Source of the DNA: an uncultured Gemmatimonadota bacterium
Lineage (GTDB): Bacteria; Gemmatimonadota; Gemmatimonadetes; Gemmatimonadales; Gemmatimonadaceae
DNA length: 5,528 nt
Assembly: GCA_903894655.1 (NCBI GenBank)
Contig: CAITQY010000034.1
Coordinates: forward strand, 1-5,528
Reading direction: 5' to 3'
Shown: one piece after another, positions 1 through 5,320 of the stretch
How the letters are laid out: each line of letters starts with the position of its first letter
How positions within the stretch are numbered: position 1 is the first letter of the stretch
Notes under the pieces: model-generated
What the model was told of the DNA's origin: nothing
What the model saw: only the letters and a program-made list of their open reading frames with translations
Databases searched by the model: none
Made by a program: the position numbers and the translations under genes

Positions 1-790
1 CCGGTGACGCCAAAAACGCGACCATGTTCGCGATATCGCGAGGCGATCCCCATCGCCCCAGCGGAATCCCCTTCTTCGCGTACTCGGCCATGCGCACATC
101 GGCCGCCGCGAACACGTCGGGCACGCCGCTGTCCGCCGGCGGCGTGAACGCCTTGCGCACGCCTTCGGTGGGGATCGGACCTGGCGCAATGGCATTCACG
201 CGAATGCGCTGCGGCGCCCATTCCACGGCGAGCGTGCGCGTGAGTGCGTCCACACCGGCCTTGGCCGCCGTGGCATGCGCCATCATGGGCCAGCCGCGGT
301 AGTGCAACGTCATGGACGTGCTCACGATGCGCCCGCCACCCTGCGCCGCCATGATCGGATACACCGCCTGCGAGCAATAAAAGGTGCCGTAGAGATCGAT
401 TTCCACCACGCTCTTCCACGCGTTCGGCGACAACGTCGCGCTGGGCGCGTAGAAATTGCCGGCGGCGTTGTTCACGAGCACATCGATACGACCCAGCTGC
501 TGCGCGATGCCATCAACGGCCGCCTTCACCTGTTCGGGATCGCGCACATCGAGCTGGACCGCGGACACCTTGCCGCCACGCGATTCGATGTCGGCCCGCG
601 CCGCCTCGAGATGGGCCGGCTTGCGACTGGCCATGACCACATGCGCGCCGAGCTCGGCGAGCAATTGCGAGATTCCCAGGCCGATACCAGTGCCGCCGCC
701 CGTCACGAGCGCCACCTGCCCATCGAGGAGCCCCGGGCGGAAAATCGAGGCGATGCTCGTGAGATCGGAACCGCCAGTCGCGTCATTCAT
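1..790 (-). CDS. SDR-family oxidoreductase, 2,4-dienoyl-CoA reductase type (C-terminus beyond window)
   Basis: This is a partial gene with 263 complete codons visible; its 3' end lies beyond the left edge. The protein begins MNDATGGSDLTSIASIF. It has an SDR Rossmann fold: the cofactor motif TGGGTGIG is at residues 30-37, basic residues R56-K57 after beta-2 point to NADPH, and NAAGNF at 108-113 is the NNAG-type motif. In place of the usual YxxxK it has HATAAK, with Lys177 and no Tyr. This matches the dienoyl-CoA reductase (DECR) subfamily, which has AKAGV/AKAAV here, an IDxxGTF segment (Asp132) and an NxxAPGPI segment (residues 199-206). Known family role: NADPH-dependent reduction of 2,4-dienoyl-CoA during beta-oxidation of unsaturated fatty acids, in the cytosol in bacteria. 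The missing part should be only the last 20-40 residues. The ATG at 790 is chosen because GGAG at 801-798 precedes it by 7 nt. It follows rnhB by 4 nt, so the two are probably cotranscribed and coupled. The SDR assignment is firm; the substrate is inferred. Confidence 0.88.
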   Translation of the reverse strand, partial: MNDATGGSDLTSIASIFRPGLLDGQVALVTGGGTGIGLGISQLLAELGAHVVMASRKPAHLEAARADIESRGGKVSAVQLDVRDPEQVKAAVDGIAQQLGRIDVLVNNAAGNFYAPSATLSPNAWKSVVEIDLYGTFYCSQAVYPIMAAQGGGRIVSTSMTLHYRGWPMMAHATAAKAGVDALTRTLAVEWAPQRIRVNAIAPGPIPTEGVRKAFTPPADSGVPDVFAAADVRMAEYAKKGIPLGRWGSPRDIANMVAFLASP

Positions 791-794
791 GCAC

Positions 795-1478
795 TCACTC
801 CGTGTGAAGGAACCGGGAAGAGACATCGAGGTCGTTGGGCGGCACGGCGTCGAGCCGCAACGCCACCTGTTCGTCGAGACAGAAGCTGCGACGATGATGC
901 GGCGTGAGCCCCAATTCGTCGAGCGCGGCGCGATGTGCCGCAGTGCCGTAGCCGCTGTTGCGCTCCCACGCGTATCCGTCGTACCGCGTGGCGAGGGCAT
1001 GCATGAGCCGGTCGCGCGTCACCTTGGCCACGATGGACGCGCAGGCGATGGCGTAGCACTTGGCGTCGCCCTTCACCACCGCGGTGTGCACCGTGCCCAG
1101 CGTGCGGAGCGGCTTGCCGTCGATGAGCACGTGATGCGGCGCGCAGCCGAGGCGGCCGGGCACGCGAGCCAGCGCCCGCCGCATGGCGAGGACGGTGGCG
1201 TGATAGATGTTGATGCGGTCGATCTCGCGCGCACTGGCGGCACCCAGCGACACCACGAGGGCCTGCTCGCGGATGCGGGCGGCGAGCTTCACGCGGGTGG
1301 CCGCGTCGAGCTTCTTCGAATCGTCGACGCCCGCGATGGCGCGACGGCCGGGCGGCATGACGATGGCGCATGCGACAACGGGGCCCGCAAGCGGGCCCCG
1401 TCCGACTTCATCCACACCCACCAGCAGCGGCCCGTGTTGCGCACGCAGGGTGCGCTCGATCGGAGTCCACCGAGCCAC
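795..1478 (-). CDS. rnhB: Ribonuclease HII
   Basis: The 227-residue protein is close to the usual RNase HII size (about 200 residues in E. coli, with slight extensions at both ends here). It cleaves the RNA strand of RNA-DNA hybrids and nicks 5' of single ribonucleotides in DNA, starting ribonucleotide excision repair. The signature VGVDEVGRGPLAGP is at residues 20-33. By alignment with E. coli Asp16, Glu17, Asp108 and Asp126, the four metal-binding acidic residues are Asp23, Glu24, Asp120 (in LIDGK) and Asp138 (in VKGD). Further family motifs are DSKKL (53-57), SIVAKVTRD (148-156) and HHRRSF (194-199). The start is GTG at 1478, with AGGAAG about 9 nt upstream on the minus strand; no other start codon lies between it and the rplS stop. 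It sits 39 nt after rplS and 4 nt before the SDR gene, so it is probably in one transcript with both. Confidence 0.97.
   Translation of the reverse strand: MARWTPIERTLRAQHGPLLVGVDEVGRGPLAGPVVACAIVMPPGRRAIAGVDDSKKLDAATRVKLAARIREQALVVSLGAASAREIDRINIYHATVLAMRRALARVPGRLGCAPHHVLIDGKPLRTLGTVHTAVVKGDAKCYAIACASIVAKVTRDRLMHALATRYDGYAWERNSGYGTAAHRAALDELGLTPHHRRSFCLDEQVALRLDAVPPNDLDVSSRFLHTE
798..801 (-). promoter_or_regulatory. Ribosome binding site of the SDR gene
   Basis: GGAG lies 7 nt before the ATG at 790 on the minus strand and abuts the rnhB stop codon (TGA at 797-795). Termination of rnhB and initiation of the SDR therefore take place at nearly the same spot, which favours translational coupling and fixes the SDR start. 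Confidence 0.6.
1378..1401. repeat. Perfect 11-bp inverted repeat inside rnhB
   Basis: Two perfectly complementary 11-base arms (1378-1388 and 1391-1401) are separated by only AA. On the rnhB mRNA this would fold into a GC-rich hairpin of 10 bp or so over codons about 26-34, exactly where the conserved DEVGRGPLAGP motif is encoded. There is no T-run beside it, so it is not an intrinsic terminator. The repeat may simply come from GC-rich codons for a palindromic-looking motif (GRGPLAGP), or it may slow early translation. Confidence 0.8.
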
Positions 1479-1517
1479 GTGGGCCGGCTTCCTGCTGTGG
1501 CGTGAACCGCGAGTGTC

Positions 1518-1880
1518 TTACGCGCCGCGAGGGGCGCGCACGACCTTACGCTCCTTGATACGCGCAGCTTTACCCGTCACGTTGCGAAGGTAGTACAGCT
1601 TCGCACGGCGCACGGCGCCACGGCGAACCACGATGATCTCGGCCACCATCGGGCTGTGGATCGGGAAGATACGCTCCACGCCGACACCGTTCGAGATCTT
1701 GCGCACGGTGAACGTCTCGCTGACACCACCGCCACGACGCGCGATACACACGCCTTCAAACGCCTGCACGCGTTCCTTGTCGCCTTCCTTCACGCGCACG
1801 TTCACACGCACGGTGTCACCCGGGCGGAACGGCGTAATGGCCTTCATCCACTCTTTCTGCGTTTCGATAAACGGATGCAT
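1518..1880 (-). CDS. rplS: 50S ribosomal protein L19
   Basis: The protein of 120 residues is the normal size for bacterial L19, which sits at the interface of the 30S and 50S subunits. Recognised family segments are FRPGDTVRV (18-26), QAFEGV (39-44), FTVRKISNGVGVERIFP (57-73), HSPMV (75-79), RRGAVRRAKLYYLR (86-99) and GKAARIKER (103-111), all very close to E. coli L19. The start at 1880 (MHPFIETQKEW) is preferred over an in-frame TTG at 1898 because GGAGAG lies 4 nt upstream of it and family members begin near here. The short RAPRGA tail is an ordinary lineage extension. In most bacteria rplS closes an rpsP-rimM-trmD-rplS operon. Here it is the first gene of a leftward unit and a divergent peptidase lies upstream, so it must have its own promoter in 1881-2216. 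Confidence 0.98.
   Translation of the reverse strand: MHPFIETQKEWMKAITPFRPGDTVRVNVRVKEGDKERVQAFEGVCIARRGGGVSETFTVRKISNGVGVERIFPIHSPMVAEIIVVRRGAVRRAKLYYLRNVTGKAARIKERKVVRAPRGA
1521..1538. repeat. Inverted repeat at the 3' end of rplS
   Basis: CGCGCC (1521-1526) and GGCGCG (1533-1538) can form a 6-bp stem with a 6-nt loop across the last codons of rplS, immediately before the TAA at 1520-1518. No T-run follows on the minus strand, so it is not a standard terminator. It could mildly reduce read-through into rnhB or protect the rplS 3' end. In DNA this GC-rich it could also be chance. Confidence 0.4.
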
Positions 1881-1884
1881 AATT

Positions 1885-1890
1885 CTCTCC
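1885..1890 (-). promoter_or_regulatory. Shine-Dalgarno sequence of rplS
   Basis: GGAGAG on the minus strand is followed by 4 nt (AATT) and then the ATG at 1880. It decides the start of rplS in favour of MHPFIE rather than the upstream TTG. Its first two bases can pair within the hairpin at 1889-1909. Confidence 0.85.
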
Positions 1891-1919
1891 GGGGCCAAAC
1901 TGCGCCCGGTTCAGGTGCT

Positions 1920-1948
1920 GCAGATCCGGCGGTCCGACGTCGATCTGC
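1920..1948 (-). repeat. Inverted repeat 40 nt upstream of rplS
   Basis: GCAGATC (1948-1942) and GATCTGC (1926-1920) are perfect 7-bp complements around a 15-nt interior that can itself form a small CGG/CCG stem. It could be a leader RNA stem or a DNA operator. Its position between the UUCG hairpin and the SD region fits a leader element. Confidence 0.6.
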
Positions 1949-2011
1949 GGTGAGGCCGAAGCCCGTGCAGCGAACGACACCAACACCAACGGTGCGAGAG
2001 GCCATGACGCG

Positions 2012-2035
2012 GACCGGGAGCGAAGTCTCCCGATC
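2012..2035 (-). repeat. Strong hairpin in the rplS leader region
   Basis: GATCGGGAG and CTCCCGGTC (minus strand) pair over 9 bp with one G-U and a loop of ACTTCG. This is the most stable-looking stem in the intergenic region. There is no T-tract on either side, so it is not an intrinsic terminator for either direction. Confidence 0.7.
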
Positions 2036-2216
2036 TGGAATCGACGTGGCGTCGCCGCCCGGGATAGTCCGGGGAAGCACAACAGTCTCGAAAGACCGGT
2101 AAAACACTAGAGCCTCGGAAGATACCCGCGGAATTGGCGCTGGCGCTAGTGCCCCGCCCGCCGGTAGAGTTGGGCTGACGCCCCACGCCCCCGCTTCCCT
2201 CAGTGCCACCTCTCCT

Positions 2217-4307
2217 GTGACCTCTCCGCTCGAGCCCGCTCGCCCCACCGCGCCGCTGACCTATCCCTCCACGCGGACGGTCGATCAGGTCGACGACTAC
2301 CACGGGACGCCGATCGCGGATCCGTTCCGGTGGCTGGAAGACGACAGCTCGGCCGAGACCAAGCAGTGGGTGGAGGCGCAGAATCTGGTCACCTTCGGGT
2401 ACCTCGATCAGATCCCCTCCCGCGACGCCCTGCGGGCCCGCCTCACCGAGCTCGTCGACTACCCCCGGTACTCCGCGCCCGCGGTGAAGCAGCAGTGGTT
2501 CCTCTTCACCAAGAACGACGGGCTCCAGAATCAGGCGGTGTACTACCTCCAGGAGGGCGAGGCCGGCGTGCCGGTCGTGCTGATCGACCCCAACACGCTG
2601 TCGGCCGACGGCACCACCCGGGTGGCTGGGCTCACGTTCAATAAGGCGGGCACGCGCATTGCCTACATGCGGAGCGAGGCCGGCTCCGATTGGCAGCAGA
2701 TCCGCGTGATCGATGTGGCCACCCGAGAGCACCTGCCCGATGCGGTGGACTGGGTGAAGGTGTCCGGGCTGGCGTGGCATGGCGACGGGTTCTTTTACAG
2801 CCGCTATCCCGCGCCCGCGAACACCGACGCCGCGTTCTCCTCGATGAACGAGGACCATCAGGTCTACTTCCACACGCTCGGTACGCCGCAGTCGGCGGAC
2901 CGCCTGATCTATCAGGACCGCGACAACCCGCAGCGATTCCATACCGTCGGCACCACCGACGACGAACGCTACGCCGTGCTCTCGGTCAGCGACCGCGGAC
3001 AGGGGAAGGACGGCAACGCGCTGCACGTCATGGATCTCACCGCCGCCACGCCCGCCTTTACGCCGCTGTGGACCGCGTTCGACGACCAGATGGACGTGCT
3101 GGACAACGTGGGCGATCAACTGTTCGTGCTCACCAATCGTCAGGCGCCAAATCAGCGGGTGGTGCGCATCAGCCCCTCCGCCCCCGACGAGGCGAACTGG
3201 GTCACCGTGATCGCCGAACGCAGCGAGCCGGTGAGTGGGATGTCCACCGGCGGCGGGCGCCTGTTCGCCACGTATCTGCACGACGTCACGACGCGCGCCT
3301 ATGTGCATGCACTCGACGGCACGCTGGAGCGCGAGATCACGCTGCCGGGCATCGGCACCGCCGGCGGCTTCGACGGCGAGCACGATGCCACCTCGGTGTA
3401 CTACAGCTTCACCTCGTTCACGGCGCCGATCACCGTGTATCGCTACGACATCGCGTCGGGGCAGAGTACGCCGCTCCGCGACGTCACCCTGCCATTCGAC
3501 CCCACGCAGTTCGATACCACGCAGGTGTTCGTGACCAGCCAGGATGGCACGAAGGTGCCGGCGTTCATTGTGGCCAAGAAGGGACTCGTCCTGGACGGGG
3601 CCAATCCCACCATGTTGTACGCGTACGGTGGATTCAACGTGTCACTCCCGCCGAATTTCAGTGCGATGCGCGTGGCCTTTCTCGAGCAGGGCGGCGTGTA
3701 TGTGCAAGCCAACCTGCGCGGCGGCAACGAGTACGGCGAAGCGTGGCATCAGGGCGGCATGAAGGAGAAGAAGCAGAATGTCTTCGACGACTTCGTGGCG
3801 GTGGCCGAGTGGCTCTTCGAGCACGGCTATACCTGTAGCGACAAGCTTGCCATCGCGGGCGGCTCCAACGGCGGCTTGCTGGTCGGCGCGATCATGACGC
3901 AGCGTCCCACGCTGGCGAAGGTCGCGTTGCCGGCCGTCGGCGTGATGGACATGCTGCGCTTCCATAAATTCACGATCGGCTGGAACTGGATCGCCGACTA
4001 CGGGTCGAGCGACGACGCGGAGGGCTTCCGCTATCTCGTGGCCTACTCGCCGCTCCACAACCTGACCGACGGCACGGCGTATCCCGCCACCCTGATCACG
4101 ACCGCCGATCACGACGATCGCGTGGTACCGGCGCACTCGTTCAAGTTTGCCGCGCGCTTGCAGCAGGCGCATCGTGGTTCGAACCCGGTCCTCATTCGCA
4201 TCGAGACGCAGTCGGGACACGGCAGTTCATCCCTCACGAAACAGATCGCGGAAATGGCCGACGAGTACGCCTTTATTTTTGAGAATCTCGGCGTGATACC
4301 GACGTGA
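2217..4307 (+). CDS. Prolyl oligopeptidase (serine peptidase family S9A)
   Basis: The 696-residue protein is the normal length for prolyl oligopeptidase, which cuts short peptides after proline. The N-terminal part has the family segment VDDYHGTPIADPFRWLED (25-42). Residues of about 75-430 form the beta-propeller that restricts access to small peptides, and about 431-696 the alpha/beta-hydrolase domain. By alignment with the pig enzyme, the triad is Ser550 (GGSNGG), Asp633 (DHDDRVVP) and His668 (SGHG). Also kept are the oxyanion Tyr470 (YAYGGF), Trp591 of the proline pocket (FTIGWNWIADYG) and substrate-binding Arg635. No signal peptide is visible, so it is probably cytoplasmic. The GTG at 2217 is the only ATG/GTG/TTG in the upstream open frame, which is closed by TAA at 2100, but no Shine-Dalgarno sequence precedes it. 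It overlaps the next gene by 4 nt. All key residues are present, so it should be active. Confidence 0.97.
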   Translation: MTSPLEPARPTAPLTYPSTRTVDQVDDYHGTPIADPFRWLEDDSSAETKQWVEAQNLVTFGYLDQIPSRDALRARLTELVDYPRYSAPAVKQQWFLFTKNDGLQNQAVYYLQEGEAGVPVVLIDPNTLSADGTTRVAGLTFNKAGTRIAYMRSEAGSDWQQIRVIDVATREHLPDAVDWVKVSGLAWHGDGFFYSRYPAPANTDAAFSSMNEDHQVYFHTLGTPQSADRLIYQDRDNPQRFHTVGTTDDERYAVLSVSDRGQGKDGNALHVMDLTAATPAFTPLWTAFDDQMDVLDNVGDQLFVLTNRQAPNQRVVRISPSAPDEANWVTVIAERSEPVSGMSTGGGRLFATYLHDVTTRAYVHALDGTLEREITLPGIGTAGGFDGEHDATSVYYSFTSFTAPITVYRYDIASGQSTPLRDVTLPFDPTQFDTTQVFVTSQDGTKVPAFIVAKKGLVLDGANPTMLYAYGGFNVSLPPNFSAMRVAFLEQGGVYVQANLRGGNEYGEAWHQGGMKEKKQNVFDDFVAVAEWLFEHGYTCSDKLAIAGGSNGGLLVGAIMTQRPTLAKVALPAVGVMDMLRFHKFTIGWNWIADYGSSDDAEGFRYLVAYSPLHNLTDGTAYPATLITTADHDDRVVPAHSFKFAARLQQAHRGSNPVLIRIETQSGHGSSSLTKQIAEMADEYAFIFENLGVIPT
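4304..4307 (+). promoter_or_regulatory. GTGA stop-start overlap coupling two genes
   Basis: The peptidase stop TGA (4305-4307) overlaps the GTG start (4304-4306) of the next gene. No good Shine-Dalgarno sequence precedes this GTG, so the second gene is likely translated by ribosomes that have just finished the peptidase, keeping the two products in a linked ratio. Confidence 0.8.
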
Positions 4308-5320
4308 ATCGCATCGGGGCGGGCATCGCGGTACTCGCGACGAGCATGCTCGCCCTGCTGACGGGGATGCTCTTCATGGGTCAGCCCCCGATGGCCGGAT
4401 GGCCGCTGGAGCAGCAGCGAACAGATCGATGGACCGGGCGCCGACAGACCGCCACCATGTCCTTTACCACGGCAGACAGCATCGAACTCGCCGGGGAGCT
4501 GTATCTGGCGGGCTCCCGTGGCACGGTGCTGGTGCTGCATGGACTCGGCACGCACGCCGGCGTGGCGGCCAGCACCGCGGAGGCGATCCTCGCCAGCAGC
4601 GGATTCAGCGTGCTGGCGTTCGATCTCCGTGGCAATGGCGGGTCATCCGGGCCGCGCGGCCGCGTGGATCGACACGAGCGCTACCGCGAGGACATCGGTG
4701 CCATCGTGCGCGGGATCAAGCGCCGCAATCCGTCGGGACCGATACTGCTTGCCGGCGTCCGGCAGGGCGGCGGCATCGGCATTGACTACATGGGCTCGCC
4801 GGAGAACACCGCAAGCCGCTCGCAGGTGCAGGGCGTGCTACTACTCGATCCGATTCTCACGCTGGACTCGCTGATCCTGGCCGGAACCGACGACAACGCG
4901 CAGGTGGAGTGGCATCGCAGTCGCCTGCGGGCCGTCGCGGCGCTCGATGCGCTGGGTCTTCACGCGTTCGACCGGCTCGCGATCGGCTATCAGAAACTGC
5001 GGCTGCACGACGGGCCGGCGGTGCGCGGCCTGCGGTACGGGGCGGTTCGGGCACTGCTCCCGCCGGAACCGGTAGCCAGAGTCCGTGCGTACCCGGGGCC
5101 GGTTCTTCTGGTCACACGCTCGCGGCTAGCCGATCTTCCATCGACGGACAAGCACGAGCTCGTGGTATCGGCGGGGAACGTGCTGGAGGATCCCGCCACG
5201 TGGAAAGCGGTGGAGCGCTGGACCGCCCAGTTCTCTGCCGACGCCGAGCTTCCGCCGCCAATCTCCCCGACGATCCCGCTGCGGGTCCGCGACACGATGC
5301 GCGGCGCCCCGCGCCGCTAG
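4304..5320 (+). CDS. Membrane-anchored alpha/beta-hydrolase-fold protein, probable pseudoenzyme
   Basis: The 338-residue protein starts with a hydrophobic segment at about residues 5-26, after Arg3, so it is probably a signal anchor or uncleaved signal peptide; no lipobox is present and the whole protein has no cysteine. From about 50 it follows the monoacylglycerol lipase / serine aminopeptidase (Hydrolase_4) pattern: VLVLHGLGTHAG (75-86), VLAFDLRGNGGSSGPRG (103-119), an elbow region LLAGVRQGGGIGI (148-160), a lid at about 182-255, then PVLLVTRSR (266-274) and a C-terminal helix near DPATW. At the nucleophile elbow, where GHSMGG is usual, it reads GVRQGG with Arg153 for Ser (codon CGG). The acid position (HGxxD) reads TRSRL, and where AGH is expected it has AGN292. 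The fold is kept but the triad appears lost, so a binding or scaffolding role is inferred. The GTG start is fixed by its GTGA overlap with the peptidase gene. Fold assignment is firm; function is unknown. Confidence 0.85.
   Translation: MNRIGAGIAVLATSMLALLTGMLFMGQPPMAGWPLEQQRTDRWTGRRQTATMSFTTADSIELAGELYLAGSRGTVLVLHGLGTHAGVAASTAEAILASSGFSVLAFDLRGNGGSSGPRGRVDRHERYREDIGAIVRGIKRRNPSGPILLAGVRQGGGIGIDYMGSPENTASRSQVQGVLLLDPILTLDSLILAGTDDNAQVEWHRSRLRAVAALDALGLHAFDRLAIGYQKLRLHDGPAVRGLRYGAVRALLPPEPVARVRAYPGPVLLVTRSRLADLPSTDKHELVVSAGNVLEDPATWKAVERWTAQFSADAELPPPISPTIPLRVRDTMRGAPRR
5301..5317. terminator. GC hairpin at the convergent gene junction, possible bidirectional terminator
   Basis: GCGGCGC (5301-5307) and GCGCCGC (5311-5317) are perfect 7-bp complements around CCC. 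It covers the last codons of the hydrolase gene and lies directly at the stop of the leftward gene. There is no T-run on either strand, so if it terminates transcription it would be as a U-less hairpin or a 3'-end protector. The position between convergent genes is suggestive, but the function is inferred. Confidence 0.4.

Larger units (their letters stand above)
1889..2098 (-). promoter_or_regulatory. Candidate structured 5' leader of rplS
   Basis: Read on the minus strand, seven non-overlapping small hairpins follow one another up to the rplS Shine-Dalgarno: 2098-2083 (6 bp with one G-U, loop UUCG), 2073-2058 (5 bp, 6-nt loop), 2054-2042 (5 bp, 3-nt loop), 2035-2012 (9 bp with one G-U, 6-nt loop), 1964-1953 (4 bp including one G-U, canonical C-UUCG-G loop), 1948-1920 (7 bp) and 1909-1889 (5 bp, over the start of the SD). 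Three loops contain UUCG only when read on the minus strand, which suggests the structure works in the rplS transcript. Ribosomal protein genes are often autoregulated through leader RNAs, including L19 leaders in other phyla. I cannot match this to a named L19 leader family, and GC-rich DNA makes short stems by chance. Confidence 0.45.
1881..2216. other. Divergent intergenic region between rplS and the prolyl oligopeptidase gene
   Basis: These 336 bp must carry the promoters of both divergent units. I find no convincing -35/-10 pair on either strand; a weak TAGTGT-like hexamer on the minus strand near 2105 and TAGAGT at 2165-2170 on the plus strand lack good partners. The part next to rplS (1889-2098) is rich in small inverted repeats, listed separately. 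The part next to the peptidase (2099-2216) contains a GGCGCT tandem pair at 2136-2147 and no other clear structure. Open frames crossing the region show no family resemblance and look like high-GC shadows. Confidence 0.7.

Noticed and set aside
456..1505. Long plus-strand open frame (349 codons) across the SDR and rnhB genes
   Set aside because: It lies antisense to rnhB and the SDR gene, both identified by catalytic motifs. Its product is low-complexity Arg/Ala/His-rich text typical of a GC-rich shadow frame.
1518..1898. Longer rplS beginning at TTG 1898 (six extra residues)
   Set aside because: The GGAGAG Shine-Dalgarno lies inside that extension and is correctly spaced for ATG 1880, which also matches the family N-terminus.
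2012..2035. Possible Rho-independent terminator in the intergenic region
   Set aside because: The stem is strong but no T-run follows on either strand, and no gene ends nearby.
2165..2170. TAGAGT as a -10 element for the peptidase gene
   Set aside because: The only TTG-like hexamer upstream (2134-2139) would need a 25-nt spacer, which is too long for a standard promoter.
1844..2248. Minus-strand open frame through the intergenic region that could be a small gene upstream of rplS
   Set aside because: It overlaps both the start of rplS and the peptidase start, shows no protein-family signal, and the DNA is better explained as a leader with hairpins.
1911..3383. Long minus-strand open frame (490 codons) opposite the peptidase gene
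   Set aside because: It is antisense to the well-supported prolyl oligopeptidase, its product has no recognisable domain, and it has the Arg/Gly/Val-rich composition of a mirror frame.
2690..3838. Plus-strand open frame (382 codons) inside the peptidase gene in another frame
   Set aside because: It is Arg/Ala/His-rich, has no family similarity, and lies wholly within the peptidase coding sequence.
4740..4800. Possible frameshift hiding a normal GxSxG in the hydrolase
   Set aside because: The neighbouring frames give no serine elbow here, and the frame keeps family-like sequence on both sides, so a simple indel does not explain the missing serine.
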